Of a stretch of DNA of 64,000 nt, positions 34,188 through 43,154 are shown piece after piece. The notes under the pieces were generated by a model that ran no database searches, was not told where the DNA came from, and was given only the letters and a program-made list of their open reading frames with translations. How positions within the stretch are numbered: the stretch's first letter is position 1; every line of letters begins with the position of its first letter. The stretch spans positions 95,217 to 159,216 of the forward strand of contig NZ_VDFW01000013.1 in the NCBI RefSeq assembly GCF_006152065.1, written 5' to 3'. This DNA is from Amycolatopsis alkalitolerans. GTDB lineage: Bacteria; Actinomycetota; Actinomycetes; Mycobacteriales; Pseudonocardiaceae. The translations under genes and the position numbers were made by a program.

Positions 34188-35017
34188 AGATGGATACCCA
34201 CCTGCACCTGTGGGATCTCACGGTGAGCGAGTACGCGTGGCTGCCCGCGGGCGGCCCGCTGCACGCGACGTTCACCGCGGAGCAGGCCAAGTCCGAACTG
34301 GACAGTGCGGGCATCGACGCGGCGATCCTGGTGCAGGCCGAGGATTCCGAAGCCGACACGGAGTTCATGCTCGCCCAGGCGGGCGCGCACGACTGGATCG
34401 CCGGGGTGGTCGGCTGGATCCGCCTCGACGAGCCGGCGACCGCGCGAGGGCAGCTCGACCGCTGGCAGCGGGACCCGGCCTTCCGCGGCGTCCGGCATCT
34501 GGTGCATGACGACCCGCGCGACGAGTTCCTCGAGCTGCCCGCCGTGCGGCGGTCGCTCGCGATGCTGGCCGAGCGCGGCCTGCCCTTCGACGTCCCCGAC
34601 GCGTGGCCGCGGCACCTCGCGCGGACCGCGGACCTGGCCGCGGCGGTGCCGGACCTGACGATCGTGGTGGACCATCTCGGGAAACCACCCCGGGATCCGG
34701 CGGCGTTCGCCGCGTGGCTGCGCACGATGCGGGAGGTCGCCGCCAGGCCCAACACCGTCGCGAAGGTTTCCGGGCTGCAGGCGGAACCGTTCACCGTGAA
34801 CGCCGTGCGGCCCGCGTTCGAGGCCGCTCTCGACCTGTTCGGACCGGACCGCCTGATGTACGGGGGTGACTGGCCGATGACCGTCCACTTCGGAGGATAC
34901 GGTCCCGCGTGGCAGATCTACTCGGTGTTGCTCGACGAGCTGTCCGAGGCCGAGCGGGCCCGCGTGCTGTCCGGTACCGCGAACGCGGTCTACGGAGTAG
35001 GGGAGCGTGTGCGATGA
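34184..35017 (+). CDS. Amidohydrolase-2 family lactonase (L-fuconolactonase type)
   Basis: This 277-residue TIM-barrel hydrolase begins [11 protein letters not shown], with the HxH metal motif (residues 5-7). It has an internal RHLVHDDP, the strand [11 protein letters not shown] (about residues 162-172) and the final [12 protein letters not shown], whose Asp is a metal ligand or catalytic residue. This family opens sugar lactones such as L-fucono-1,5-lactone or 4-sulfomuconolactone. Coupled by ATGA to the dehydrogenase upstream and by 4 bp to the ABC ATPase downstream. Context makes L-fuconolactone the best guess. Confidence 0.87.
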   Translation: MKMDTHLHLWDLTVSEYAWLPAGGPLHATFTAEQAKSELDSAGIDAAILVQAEDSEADTEFMLAQAGAHDWIAGVVGWIRLDEPATARGQLDRWQRDPAFRGVRHLVHDDPRDEFLELPAVRRSLAMLAERGLPFDVPDAWPRHLARTADLAAAVPDLTIVVDHLGKPPRDPAAFAAWLRTMREVAARPNTVAKVSGLQAEPFTVNAVRPAFEAALDLFGPDRLMYGGDWPMTVHFGGYGPAWQIYSVLLDELSEAERARVLSGTANAVYGVGERVR

Positions 35018-36552
35018 CCCTGCTCGAAGTCGAAGGCGTGAACAAGAGCTTCCCGGGTGTGCGGGCGTTGCACGACATGCGGCTCGACCTGCGTTCCGGC
35101 GAGGTGCTCGCGCTCGTCGGCGAGAACGGCGCCGGCAAGTCGACGCTGATGAAACTGCTGTCGGGCATCCACGCGGCCGATGCCGGGAGGTTCGCGCTCG
35201 ATGGCGAGCCCTACCAGCCGTCCGGCCCGCGGCACGCGCTCGAACTCGGGATCAGCATCATCCACCAGGAGTTCAACCTGGTGCCGCATCTGACGGTCGC
35301 GCAGAACATCTTCATCGGCCGGGAACCCCGCCGGGGGCGGCTGCTGCTCGACGAGCGCAAGCTCAACGCCGAGGCCGCCGCGCTGCTCGACCGGCTGCAT
35401 CTGCCGCTCGACCCGCGCGCGGTGGTCGGCGAACTGACGGTCGCGAACCAGCAGATGGTGGAGATCGCGAAGGCGCTGTCCTACGAACCCCGCGTGCTGA
35501 TCATGGACGAGCCGACCGCGGCGCTCAACGACGCCGAGGTCGATACGCTGCACGAGTTGATCCGCCGTTTCGTCCGGCCCGGCACGGGCGTCATCTACAT
35601 CTCGCACCGGATGGAGGAGATCAAGCGCATCGCCGATCGGGTCACGGTCATCCGCGACGGCGAGTACATCGACACGCTCGACGCGGCGAGCGCGACCACG
35701 GCGGAGATCATCGCGCTGATGGTCGGGCGCGTGCTTGACACCGGTGCGCGACCCGAAGGCGTCCGCACCGACCGCGAGGCGGTGCTCAGCGTGACCGGCC
35801 TGTCCACGAAGGCGTTGCTCACCGACGTTTCCTTCGACCTGCGGCGAGGTGAGATCCTCGGCTTCGCCGGCCTGATGGGCGCGGGCCGCACGGAGGTGGC
35901 GCGGGCGATCGTCGGCGCCGACAAGGTCACCGCGGGAACCGTGACCCTGCACGGGAAGCGGGTCCGGGTCGGCAACCCGGCGGACGCCGCGCGGCTCGGC
36001 ATCGGCTACCTGTCCGAGGACCGCAAACGGTACGGGCTCCTGCTGGAGCAGGACGTCAAGGCGAACATCGCGCTTTCCGCGCTGCGCCAGCGGTTCACCA
36101 GGGCCGGGTTCGTGCGCGACCGGGCGCTGCGGGCCGAGGCCGAGCGGCGTATCGGGACGCTGAGCATCAAGACCCCTTCGGCCGACCAGACCACCAAACT
36201 GCTCTCTGGTGGCAACCAGCAGAAGGTCGTCATCGCCAAATGGATCGCGAAGGACTGCGACATCCTGATCTTCGACGAACCGACACGCGGGATCGACGTC
36301 GGCGCCAAGGAAGAGATCTACCAGCTGCTGAACGAGCTGGCGGGACAGGGCAAATCGATCATCATGATCTCCTCCGAGCTGCCGGAGATCCTGCGCATGG
36401 CGCACCGCGTCGTGGTGATGAGCGAGGGCCGGGTGACCCGCGTGCTCGGCGCGGACGAGGCGAACCAGGAGAACATCATGCACTACGCGACGTTGCGGCC
36501 GGACGAGAATCCCGCCGACGCCGCGGAACTCGGCCTCGGGAGGCAGCCATGA
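35014..36552 (+). CDS. Sugar ABC transporter ATP-binding protein (RbsA/MglA type, two NBDs)
   Basis: This 512-residue protein has two fused nucleotide-binding domains. The first has Walker [10 protein letters not shown] (about residues 36-44), signature-like [13 protein letters not shown] and Walker [12 protein letters not shown]. The second has the altered GLMGAGRTE in place of Walker A and a full signature [10 protein letters not shown] with [11 protein letters not shown]. This is the carbohydrate-uptake-2 arrangement for ribose-, galactose- or fucose-like monosaccharides. It overlaps the lactonase and the permease (ATGA), so uptake and catabolism are made together. Confidence 0.94.
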   Translation: MTLLEVEGVNKSFPGVRALHDMRLDLRSGEVLALVGENGAGKSTLMKLLSGIHAADAGRFALDGEPYQPSGPRHALELGISIIHQEFNLVPHLTVAQNIFIGREPRRGRLLLDERKLNAEAAALLDRLHLPLDPRAVVGELTVANQQMVEIAKALSYEPRVLIMDEPTAALNDAEVDTLHELIRRFVRPGTGVIYISHRMEEIKRIADRVTVIRDGEYIDTLDAASATTAEIIALMVGRVLDTGARPEGVRTDREAVLSVTGLSTKALLTDVSFDLRRGEILGFAGLMGAGRTEVARAIVGADKVTAGTVTLHGKRVRVGNPADAARLGIGYLSEDRKRYGLLLEQDVKANIALSALRQRFTRAGFVRDRALRAEAERRIGTLSIKTPSADQTTKLLSGGNQQKVVIAKWIAKDCDILIFDEPTRGIDVGAKEEIYQLLNELAGQGKSIIMISSELPEILRMAHRVVVMSEGRVTRVLGADEANQENIMHYATLRPDENPADAAELGLGRQP

Positions 36553-37544
36553 CAGTGGTCAAAGCGCGGGCGGACGAGGGGCAGCGGGCCGGCGGGATGG
36601 CGGGCGCGATCAAGAGCAGGCTGCAGCAGCTGCTCGCGTTCGGCAGCCTCGTCGTGATCTACGCGTTCTTCTCCATCGTCAGCCCGTTCTTCTTCTCCTA
36701 CGGCAACTTCATCGCGATCCTGTTCTCCACCGTGGTGATCGGGACGCTGTCGGTCGGCACGACGTTCGTCATCATCTCGGCCGGCATCGACCTGTCCATC
36801 GGCACCGGGATGGCGCTGTGCGCGGTGATGGCCGGGGTGTTCATGGTGAACATGCACCTGCCACTCGCGCTCGGGGTGCCCCTGACGATCCTGTTCGGCG
36901 GGCTGATGGGGCTGGTCAACGGGGTCAACGTGGCGATACTGCGGATCCCGCCGTTCATCGCGACGCTGGCGATGATGCTGGTGGCCGAGGGGCTCGCGCT
37001 GGTGCTCTCGCACAGCACGCCGATCTACTTCAGCAACGTGGGCGGCTACACGGATCTGTCCTCGGGTGATCTGATCCCGAACCTGCCCAACGCGGTGCTG
37101 ATCCTGCTCGTCATCGCGGTGATCGCGGGCGTGCTGCTGACCAAGAGCGTGCTCGGGCGCTACACGTATTCGATCGGCAGCAACGAGGAGGCCACCGCGC
37201 TGTCGGGGATCGACGTGCGCCGGTGGAAGATCGCGATCTACGCCTTCGCCGGGCTGTTCACGGGGTTGGCCGGGATCATGATCTCCGCCCGGCTCGGGTC
37301 CGCGCAGCCGGCCACCGGGATGGGATACGAGCTGCAGGCGATCGCGGCGGTCGTCCTCGGCGGCACGTCGCTGTCGGGCGGGAAGGGCTCGATCATCGGC
37401 ACCCTGATCGGCGCGCTCATCATCTCGGTGCTCAACAACGGCCTGCAGATCATGTCCATCCCGCAGGAATGGCAGAACGTCATCCTCGGCGCCGTCATCC
37501 TCGTCGCCGTGTACACAGACCGGATCCGCAAACGGGAAGCATGA
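36549..37544 (+). CDS. Sugar ABC transporter permease (RbsC type)
   Basis: This 331-residue inner-membrane permease has eight to ten helices. It carries the family signatures [17 protein letters not shown] (about residues 72-88), [11 protein letters not shown] and [14 protein letters not shown] near the C-terminus (about 275-288), followed by [17 protein letters not shown]. It homodimerises with the two-domain ATPase. It overlaps the ATPase gene by 4 bp, and the binding-protein gene begins 19 bp downstream. The first 35 residues are cytoplasmic and basic. Confidence 0.94.
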   Translation: MTVVKARADEGQRAGGMAGAIKSRLQQLLAFGSLVVIYAFFSIVSPFFFSYGNFIAILFSTVVIGTLSVGTTFVIISAGIDLSIGTGMALCAVMAGVFMVNMHLPLALGVPLTILFGGLMGLVNGVNVAILRIPPFIATLAMMLVAEGLALVLSHSTPIYFSNVGGYTDLSSGDLIPNLPNAVLILLVIAVIAGVLLTKSVLGRYTYSIGSNEEATALSGIDVRRWKIAIYAFAGLFTGLAGIMISARLGSAQPATGMGYELQAIAAVVLGGTSLSGGKGSIIGTLIGALIISVLNNGLQIMSIPQEWQNVILGAVILVAVYTDRIRKREA

Positions 37545-37563
37545 GAACAAAGGAGTTCCTGCT

Positions 37564-38529
37564 ATGAGGACAAGGAAGATCGTCGCCGCGGCCGCGAGTG
37601 CGGCGCTCGCGCTGGCGCTGACCGCGTGCGGGCAGGGCGGCACGTCGGGCGCCGGGGGGAACGGGCCGCTGATCGCGATCGTGTCGAAGGGGTTCCAGCA
37701 CCAGTTCTGGCAGTCGGTGAAGAAGGGCGCCGAAGACGAGGCTTCGGCGAAGGGCGCGCGGATCACCTTCGTCGGGCCGGCGACCGAGAAGGACGTCGAG
37801 CAGCAAATCAACATGCTCACCAACGAGCTGGCGAAGTCCCCGCAGGCGCTGGGGTTCGCGGCGCTCGACTCGCGGGCGGCGGCACCCTTGCTGCAGCAGG
37901 CCAAATCGCAGAACATCCCGGTGATCGCGTTCGACTCCGGTGTGGACAGTGACATCCCGGTGACCACGGTGGCGACCGACAACAAGGCCGCCGCGGCGGA
38001 GGCGGCCAAGCACCTGGCCGAGCAGATCGGCGGTCAGGGCAAGGTGGCGATGGTCGTGCACGACCAGACGAGCCTGTCCGGGAAGGACCGGCGCGACGGG
38101 TTCCTCGACTGGATGCACAAGAACGCGCCCGGCATCACGGTGCTGCCGCCCCAGTACGGCGGGGGAGACCAGCTCGAGTCGGCGAACATCACGAAGTCGA
38201 TCCTCCAGGCCAACCCGGACCTGAAGGGCATCTACGGGTCGAACGAGGGTTCGGCGATCGGCGTCATCAAGGGCGTGCAGGAAAGCGGCCGGACCGGGAT
38301 CACGATCGCCGGGTTCGACTCGGGCAAGGCGCAGATCGACGCGATCAACAGCGGAGTCGAGTCCGGCGCCATCACGCAGGATCCCATGGACATCGGCAAG
38401 CAGCTCGTCGACGCCGCGCTGAAGGCCATCGACCACCAGCAGCTGCCGAAGCGGATCGACACCGCCTACTACTGGTACGACAAGTCGAACATCAACGACC
38501 CGAAGATCAAGGCGGCGCTGTACCAGTGA
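37564..38529 (+). CDS. Sugar-binding lipoprotein (periplasmic-binding protein type 1)
   Basis: This 321-residue protein has a lipoprotein signal (MRTRKIVAAAASAALALAL then lipobox LTAC, Cys about 21). The mature part is a type-1 sugar-binding fold: IVSKGFQHQFWQSVKKGAED, IPVIAFDSGVDSDIPVTTVATDN (about residues 118-140) and IAGFDSGKAQIDAI near the second lobe. It delivers a monosaccharide to the RbsA/RbsC pair encoded just upstream. The upstream catabolic genes make L-fucose or a stereochemically similar sugar the likely ligand. Last gene of the operon; a strong hairpin follows. Confidence 0.93.
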   Translation: MRTRKIVAAAASAALALALTACGQGGTSGAGGNGPLIAIVSKGFQHQFWQSVKKGAEDEASAKGARITFVGPATEKDVEQQINMLTNELAKSPQALGFAALDSRAAAPLLQQAKSQNIPVIAFDSGVDSDIPVTTVATDNKAAAAEAAKHLAEQIGGQGKVAMVVHDQTSLSGKDRRDGFLDWMHKNAPGITVLPPQYGGGDQLESANITKSILQANPDLKGIYGSNEGSAIGVIKGVQESGRTGITIAGFDSGKAQIDAINSGVESGAITQDPMDIGKQLVDAALKAIDHQQLPKRIDTAYYWYDKSNINDPKIKAALYQ

Positions 38530-38536
38530 AGTCCTG

Positions 38537-38566
38537 ACGGAGGCCGGGCCCGCGCCCGGCCTCCGT
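38537..38566 (+). terminator. Terminator hairpin of the fucose operon
   Basis: A perfect 13-bp stem (ACGGAGGCCGGGC with its complement) has a 4-base loop and starts 8 bp after the binding-protein stop. There is no U-tract, as usual in high-GC actinomycetes. Confidence 0.8.
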
Positions 38567-38580
38567 ACTAGGCTGCGGGC

Positions 38581-38928
38581 ATGATCGATGGCGCGCATGT
38601 GATCGTCTACAGCAGCGACGCCGAGGCGGACCGGTCGTTCCTGCGGGACGTGCTGAACTTCCCGCATGTCGACGCCGGGCACGGCTGGCTGATCTTCAAG
38701 CTGCCGCCCGCCGAAGCGGCCGTGCACCCCGCGGAAGCGCCGTCGCAGGAGCTGTATTTCATGTGCGACGACGTCGAGGCGACGGTGGCGGAGTTGAGCG
38801 AGCGCGGAGTGAAGTTCGTCGAGCCGATCACGAACGCCGGCTGGGGCAGGGTGACCCGGCTGCGGCTGCCCGGCGGTGCCGAGGTGGGCCTCTACCAGCC
38901 CCGCCACGAGCGGGCCACGGAGCTCTGA
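38581..38928 (+). CDS. VOC-superfamily protein (115 aa)
   Basis: This small glyoxalase-fold protein begins IDGAHVIVYSSDAEADRSFLRDVL (first beta-alpha unit, metal-site His about 6) and ends RLPGGAEVGLYQPRH with Glu at the usual ligand place. ELYFMCDDVEATVAELSERGVKF marks the start of the second half. The family includes bleomycin-type resistance proteins and isomerases; the substrate is unknown. It lies 14 bp after the fucose-operon terminator and before a tract of decayed genes. Confidence 0.8.
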   Translation: MIDGAHVIVYSSDAEADRSFLRDVLNFPHVDAGHGWLIFKLPPAEAAVHPAEAPSQELYFMCDDVEATVAELSERGVKFVEPITNAGWGRVTRLRLPGGAEVGLYQPRHERATEL

Positions 38929-39019
38929 CCGGCGGTTTGTCAACCGGTTCGGGCCGGATTGTCAGGGCGGCTGCCGGATGCGCCGAGGAACGGCCGGCGG
39001 GGTCTCGCGCGCGCACGTT

Positions 39020-39658
39020 CGGCATCTCCGCGCTGATCTGGACCAACGCCGAGCTCCGTGCCGCGCGCGAGGAGGTGGCGGCGTTGGCCGTGGCGCGGGA
39101 ACGGGCGCGCCTCGGCCGCGACCTGCACGACGTGCTGGGCCACAGCCTCACCGCGATCAAGCTCAAGGTGGGCCTGGCCAGGAAGATGGTCGCGAACCTG
39201 CCCGACGTCGAGGGCCGTGACCCGATCGTGCGGGAGTTGCGATCGGTGGAGAACTCGCCGGGAACTCGCTGCCGGAGGTCCGCGCGACCGTGTCGGACTA
39301 CCGCAAGGCCTCGCTGGCCGCCGAGCTGACGAACGCGAGGGCCGCGTTGCGCGCCGCCGGCATCGAGACGGAGCTGCCGCGCACCATCGACGAGGTCGAC
39401 GCGCGGGCGCGCGAGGTGTTCGCGTACGTGCTGCGCGAGGGCATCACCAACGTGGTGCGGCACAGCGGGGCGACCCGGTGCCAGGTGATGTTCGGGCCGT
39501 GCAGCCTCGAGATCGTCGACAACGGCCACGGCGCCGACGGCGCGGGTGACGGGCACGGTCTGCACGGGCTCCGCGAGCGCATGTCCGCGATCGACGGTGA
39601 GCTCATGACGGAATCCGCGCCCGGTAAGGGTTTCCGGCTCAAGGCGAGCATCCGATGA
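39020..39658 (+). pseudogene. Truncated and frameshifted DesK/NarL-type histidine kinase
   Basis: The phospho-acceptor region is clear (ERARLGRDLHDVLGHSLTAIKL). The sensor and membrane part before ISALIWTNAEL is missing. Near 39257 the reading changes frame: RSVENS ends in one frame and NSLPEVRATVSDYRKASL continues in another, consistent with loss of one base. The ATPase part then runs to a normal end (GITNVVRHSG, IVDNGHGADG, GLHGLRERMS). It is therefore doubly broken. The response-regulator start follows, overlapping by 4 bp. Confidence 0.8.
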
Positions 39659-39710
39659 TCAGGATCCTGCTCTCGGACGACCAGGCGCTCGTGCGCGGCG
39701 CGCTGTCGGC
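39655..39710 (+). pseudogene. 5' stub of a response-regulator gene
   Basis: ATG 39655 begins MIRILLSDDQALVRGALS, a perfect receiver-domain start with its acidic pair. All similarity ends after about 18 codons near 39710, where unrelated sequence begins. It is the former partner of the broken kinase upstream; more than 90 percent of the gene is gone. Confidence 0.75.
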
Positions 39711-39722
39711 TATGCCTCGGGG

Positions 39723-39884
39723 AGCTATTCCAGGAATGCGGGAAGCGACGAAACCAACCTGGCTGACGTGCCCGTCACCGCCGAGCACGGTCTGCTCGCC
39801 GGATCGATGGAAAGGCGCCATCGGGACCCGCTCGACCGGATGATCGCCGCGCGTGCACGTAATCTGGTGAGCGCCGGCCGATGA
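39723..39884 (+). pseudogene. 3' fragment of a VapC-like PIN-domain toxin gene
   Basis: About 53 codons ending at TGA 39882-39884 read VPVTAEHGLLAGSM then RHRDPLDRMIAARAR. This is the conserved PIN-toxin stretch (xTAxHAxxAGxLPxHHRDPFDRML) including its acidic catalytic region. The N-terminal half and any antitoxin gene are missing. The fragment starts in the middle of the element that cut the response regulator, so both were probably joined by one deletion. Confidence 0.6.
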
Positions 39885-39949
39885 GTTTCCGGCGGCACGA
39901 GGGTCTGTACCGATGTCATCAGCCCGACCGAACCCAGCGAGGTGCCGCC

Positions 39950-41383
39950 ATGTCCGCTCTCATCCAGGAACGACCCGCCCAGCGGGCCGGCCGGACGCCG
40001 ACGGTGGTGCGGCTGCTGGTGCTGGCCACCTTCGTGGTGATCCTCAACGAGACCATCATGATCAACGCGATCCCGCGGCTGATGGAGTCGCTGCGCATCA
40101 CCGAGCAGGCGGCGCAGTGGGTGTCCACCGCGTTCATGCTCACCATGGCCGCCGTGATCCCGGTGACCGGCTGGTTCCTGCAGCGGGTCACCACCCGGCG
40201 CGCCTTCGGCACCGCGATGGGCGTGTTCCTCGCGGGCACCGTGCTCGCCGCCGCCGCGCCGTCCTTCGGGGTGCTGCTCGCGGGGCGCATCGTGCAGGCC
40301 TCGGGCACGGCCGTGATGATGCCGCTGCTGATGACCACGCTGATGACCGTCGTGCCCGAACGTGACCGCGGCCGGGTGATGGGCAATGTCACGCTGGCGA
40401 TGTCGGTCGCGCCCGCGCTCGGACCCGCGGTGTCCGGGCTCCTGCTGCAGGTGGGTTCCTGGCGGCTGCTGTTCGTGGCCGTCGTCCCCATCGCGGCCGT
40501 GGCGACCGTGGTCGGGCTGCGCCTGGTGGCGAACGTGGGCGAGCCGCGGGTGAGTTCCATCGACTGGCTGAGCGTGGTCGTGGCCGGGCTCGGGTTCGGC
40601 GGCGTGGTGTACGGGCTGAGCCTGTTCGGCGGCAACGGCGGGGAGGCCGGGCTCGGCATCGGCATCGTCGCCGCCGGCCTGGTGGCCATCGTGGCGTTCG
40701 TGTTCCGCCAGTTCAGGCTGCAGCGCACCGGTGTGCCCCTGCTGGACCTGCGCACCCTCCGGCACCGCACCTACGTGCTGTCGCTGGCCCTGATGTCGGC
40801 CGGGTTCCTGGCGATGATGGGGTCGATGATCCTGCTGCCGCTGTACCTGCAGCACCTGCGGGCGCTGAGCCCGCTGGAGACCGGCCTGCTCGTCATGCCC
40901 GGCGGCCTGGCCATGGGCCTGCTCGGACCGGCGGTCGGCAAGGCGTTCGACCGGTTCGGCAGCCGCCCGCTGGTGCTGCCCGCCGCGATCGGTATCGCGC
41001 TCGCCCTCGCCGGGTTCACCCAGCTCTCGCCGACCATGCCGTACTGGCAGGTGCTCGGGCTGCACACGCTGCTGATGGTGAGCCTCGCCGCGATGTTCAC
41101 CCCGGTCTTCACGCTCGGGATGGGCGCGCTCCCGCCGCACCTGTACTCGCACGGCAGCTCGATGCTCGGGACCCTGCAGCAGGTCGCCGCCGCGTTCGGG
41201 ACCGCACTCGTGGTGACCGTGATGTCCGCGCGCGCCAGCCACCTGCTCGCCGGCGGCGTCGCCGCGGTGCCCGCGCAGATCGGCGGGATGAAGCTGGCCT
41301 TCGCGGTCGCGGTCGCCGTCGCACTGGTGACGATCGTCATCGCCGTGAAGCTGCCGCGACGGGCCGCCGCCACCGAATCGTAG
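39950..41383 (+). CDS. DHA2-type (EmrB) MFS multidrug transporter
   Basis: This 477-residue transporter has 14 predicted helices. Motif D1-like FVVILNETIMINAIPRLM (about residues 29-46) precedes WFLQRVTTRRAFGTAMG (motif A region) and ALGPAVSGLLLQVGSWRLLF (motif C, about 157-176). MGSMILLPLYLQ opens the C-terminal half. Export of drugs, dyes or lipids is typical. ATG 39950 was taken because GAGGTG lies close upstream; the longer frame begins inside the VapC remnant. It lies upstream of the steroid-ring cluster in the same direction but is separated by a promoter region. Confidence 0.88.
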   Translation: MSALIQERPAQRAGRTPTVVRLLVLATFVVILNETIMINAIPRLMESLRITEQAAQWVSTAFMLTMAAVIPVTGWFLQRVTTRRAFGTAMGVFLAGTVLAAAAPSFGVLLAGRIVQASGTAVMMPLLMTTLMTVVPERDRGRVMGNVTLAMSVAPALGPAVSGLLLQVGSWRLLFVAVVPIAAVATVVGLRLVANVGEPRVSSIDWLSVVVAGLGFGGVVYGLSLFGGNGGEAGLGIGIVAAGLVAIVAFVFRQFRLQRTGVPLLDLRTLRHRTYVLSLALMSAGFLAMMGSMILLPLYLQHLRALSPLETGLLVMPGGLAMGLLGPAVGKAFDRFGSRPLVLPAAIGIALALAGFTQLSPTMPYWQVLGLHTLLMVSLAAMFTPVFTLGMGALPPHLYSHGSSMLGTLQQVAAAFGTALVVTVMSARASHLLAGGVAAVPAQIGGMKLAFAVAVAVALVTIVIAVKLPRRAAATES

Positions 41384-41392
41384 GCCCGGCCG

Positions 41393-41408
41393 GAACGAGT
41401 TCTCGTTC
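41393..41408. promoter_or_regulatory. Dyad GAACGAG-TT-CTCGTTC containing an AACnnGTT core
   Basis: Perfect 7-bp arms sit 10 bp after the EmrB-type stop. The inner AACgaGTT matches the core of KstR-type boxes, so it may be a second operator for the steroid cluster or a weak terminator. Confidence 0.4.
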
Positions 41409-41447
41409 GCCGCGCCACTCCCGCCGCCAGCCACCTTGTCCCAATCG

Positions 41448-41459
41448 AGAACGTGTTCT
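41448..41459. promoter_or_regulatory. KstR-type operator (AGAACGTGTTCT), left operon
   Basis: This perfect palindrome with AACnnGTT core lies 34 bp upstream of the first SDR start. The longer context GAGAACGTGTTCTA agrees with the KstR consensus TnnAACnnGTTnnA except for the first T. A matching box occurs at 49849-49860. The known KstR2 consensus (CAAGnnCTTG) is absent here. Confidence 0.7.
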
Positions 41460-41481
41460 ACTTTTTGGGGTGGAAGGTGGT

Positions 41482-42276
41482 GTGCGAGTGAGGACTGAGC
41501 TCGGCCTGGCCGGCGCCGTCGTGCTGGTCACCGGCGGCGTCCGCGGCGTGGGTCGCGGGATCAGCCGGGTGTTCCTGGCGCACGGCGCCACGGTGGTGAC
41601 CTGCGCGCGGAACGCGCCGGACGCGCCCGTGGCCGGGGGCGGCGGGGAAGCGCATTTCCTAGCCTGTGACGTGCGCGTACCCGAGCAGGTGGCCGCCCTG
41701 GTCGAGCGGGTCGTCGCCGAACACGGCCGCTTGGACGTGGTGGTGAACAACGCCGGGGGCGCCCCGTACGCCCCCGCCGCGCAGAACTCGCCCCGGCTGC
41801 ACGACAAGGTCGTTCAGCTGAACCTGCTGGCTCCGCTGCTGGTGGCACAGCACGCGAACGCGGTGATGCAGCGGCAGGACCGCGGCGGGTCGATCGTGAT
41901 GGTCTCCAGCGTGAGCGCGACGCGCCCGTCTCCGGGCACTGCCGCCTATGGCGCGGCCAAGGCGGGGCTCGACAACCTGACCGCCACGCTGGCCGTCGAG
42001 TGGGCACCGAAGGTGCGCGTCAACACGCTCGACGTGGGCATGGTGCGGACCGAGCAGGCGCACCTGCACTACGGCAGCGACGCGGCCGTGGAGGCCGTCG
42101 GCAAGACGGTTCCGCTGGGCCGGCTCGCCGAGCCGGAAGAGGTGGGCGCCTGCGCGGCGTTCCTCGCCTCCGGGCTGGCGTCCTATGTGAGCGGCGCTCG
42201 CCTGCTCGTGCACGGCGGCGGCGAGATGCCGGCCTTCCACACCGCGACCGACGTCAATCATCAGGAGGGTCCGTGA
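41482..42276 (+). CDS. SDR oxidoreductase of the HIP (steroid C/D ring) cluster, Rv3548c-like
   Basis: This 264-residue classical SDR has VTGGVRGVGRG cofactor turn (about residues 16-26), VVVNNAGG (about 84), Ser in MVSSVSAT, the YGAAKAGL pair (about 152) and an SDR C-terminus ending EMPAFHTATDV. By position it matches the first SDR of the mycobacterial KstR2-type cluster (Rv3548c). Its step in HIP breakdown is not established. Start codon choice among GTG 41470, 41482 and 41488 is uncertain. It overlaps the next SDR gene (GTGA). Confidence 0.82.
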   Translation: MRVRTELGLAGAVVLVTGGVRGVGRGISRVFLAHGATVVTCARNAPDAPVAGGGGEAHFLACDVRVPEQVAALVERVVAEHGRLDVVVNNAGGAPYAPAAQNSPRLHDKVVQLNLLAPLLVAQHANAVMQRQDRGGSIVMVSSVSATRPSPGTAAYGAAKAGLDNLTATLAVEWAPKVRVNTLDVGMVRTEQAHLHYGSDAAVEAVGKTVPLGRLAEPEEVGACAAFLASGLASYVSGARLLVHGGGEMPAFHTATDVNHQEGP

Positions 42277-43154
42277 GCAGGTTGTGCCAGGACAGGGTCG
42301 TCGTCGTGACCGGCGCCGGCCGCGGGATCGGGCGCGCACACGCCCTCGCCTTCGCGGCGGAAGGAGCGCTGGTCGTCGTCAACGACGTGGACGACGGCCC
42401 GGTCGCCGAGGCGGTCACGGAGATCGAGGCGCTGGGCGGGAAAGCCGTGGCGAGCACCGACGACGTCGCGGACTGGGCGGGCGCGGAGAATCTGGTGAAC
42501 ACCGCCGTGGCGCACTTCGGCCGCCTGGACGTGCTCGTCAACAACGCGGGCTTCGTGCGTGACCGGATGCTGGTCAATCTCGCGGAGGACGAGTGGGATG
42601 CGGTCGTCCGCGTGCACCTCAAAGGCCACTTCGCGCCGCTGCGGCATGCGGGCGCGTACTGGCGCGCGGAGGCCAAGGCGGGGCGGGCCCGCGCGGCACG
42701 CGTGATCAACACCAGTTCTGGTGCCGGCCTGCTCGGCAGCGTGGGCCAGGGCAACTACTCGGCCGCGAAGGCCGGGATCGCGGGGCTCACCGTGGTCGCG
42801 GCCGCGGAACTGGCCCGCTACGGCGTGACGGTCAACGCGATCGCGCCGTCGGCTCGGACCCGGATGACGGAGGACGTGTTCGCAGGCATGATGGCGCCGC
42901 CCGAGTCCGGTTTCGACGCGATGGCACCGGAAAACGTGTCACCGCTCGTCGTGTGGCTGGGCAGTGCGGAATCCGCCGCCGTGACCGGGCGCGTGTTCGA
43001 GGTCGAAGGCGGCAAGGTGTCGGTCGCGCAACCCTGGCGGCACGGCCCCGCCACCGACAAAGGGGCGCGCTGGGAACCGGCCGAACTGGGCCCGGTGGTG
43101 GCCGAACTGCTGGAGCGCGCACCCGCGCCCGAACCGGTGTACGGAGCCAACTGA
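42273..43154 (+). CDS. SDR oxidoreductase of the HIP cluster, Rv3549c-like
   Basis: This 293-residue SDR is related to the dehydrogenase part of multifunctional beta-oxidation proteins: VVVTGAGRGIGRAHALAFAAEG (about residues 9-30), DVDDGP, VLVNNAGFVRDRML (about 88-101), NTSSGAGLLGSVGQGNYSAAKAG (Ser then YxxxK) and VNAIAPSARTRMTE. This hydroxyacyl-CoA dehydrogenase type fits beta-oxidation of ring-derived acyl-CoA. The start GTG 42273 has AGGAGGG. It is translationally linked to both neighbours and occupies the Rv3549c position of the syntenic cluster. Confidence 0.85.
   Translation: MSRLCQDRVVVVTGAGRGIGRAHALAFAAEGALVVVNDVDDGPVAEAVTEIEALGGKAVASTDDVADWAGAENLVNTAVAHFGRLDVLVNNAGFVRDRMLVNLAEDEWDAVVRVHLKGHFAPLRHAGAYWRAEAKAGRARAARVINTSSGAGLLGSVGQGNYSAAKAGIAGLTVVAAAELARYGVTVNAIAPSARTRMTEDVFAGMMAPPESGFDAMAPENVSPLVVWLGSAESAAVTGRVFEVEGGKVSVAQPWRHGPATDKGARWEPAELGPVVAELLERAPAPEPVYGAN

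Noticed and set aside
36483..38009. A 508-codon minus-strand frame
   Set aside because: It is antisense to the ABC permease and binding protein; no hydrophobic or domain pattern.
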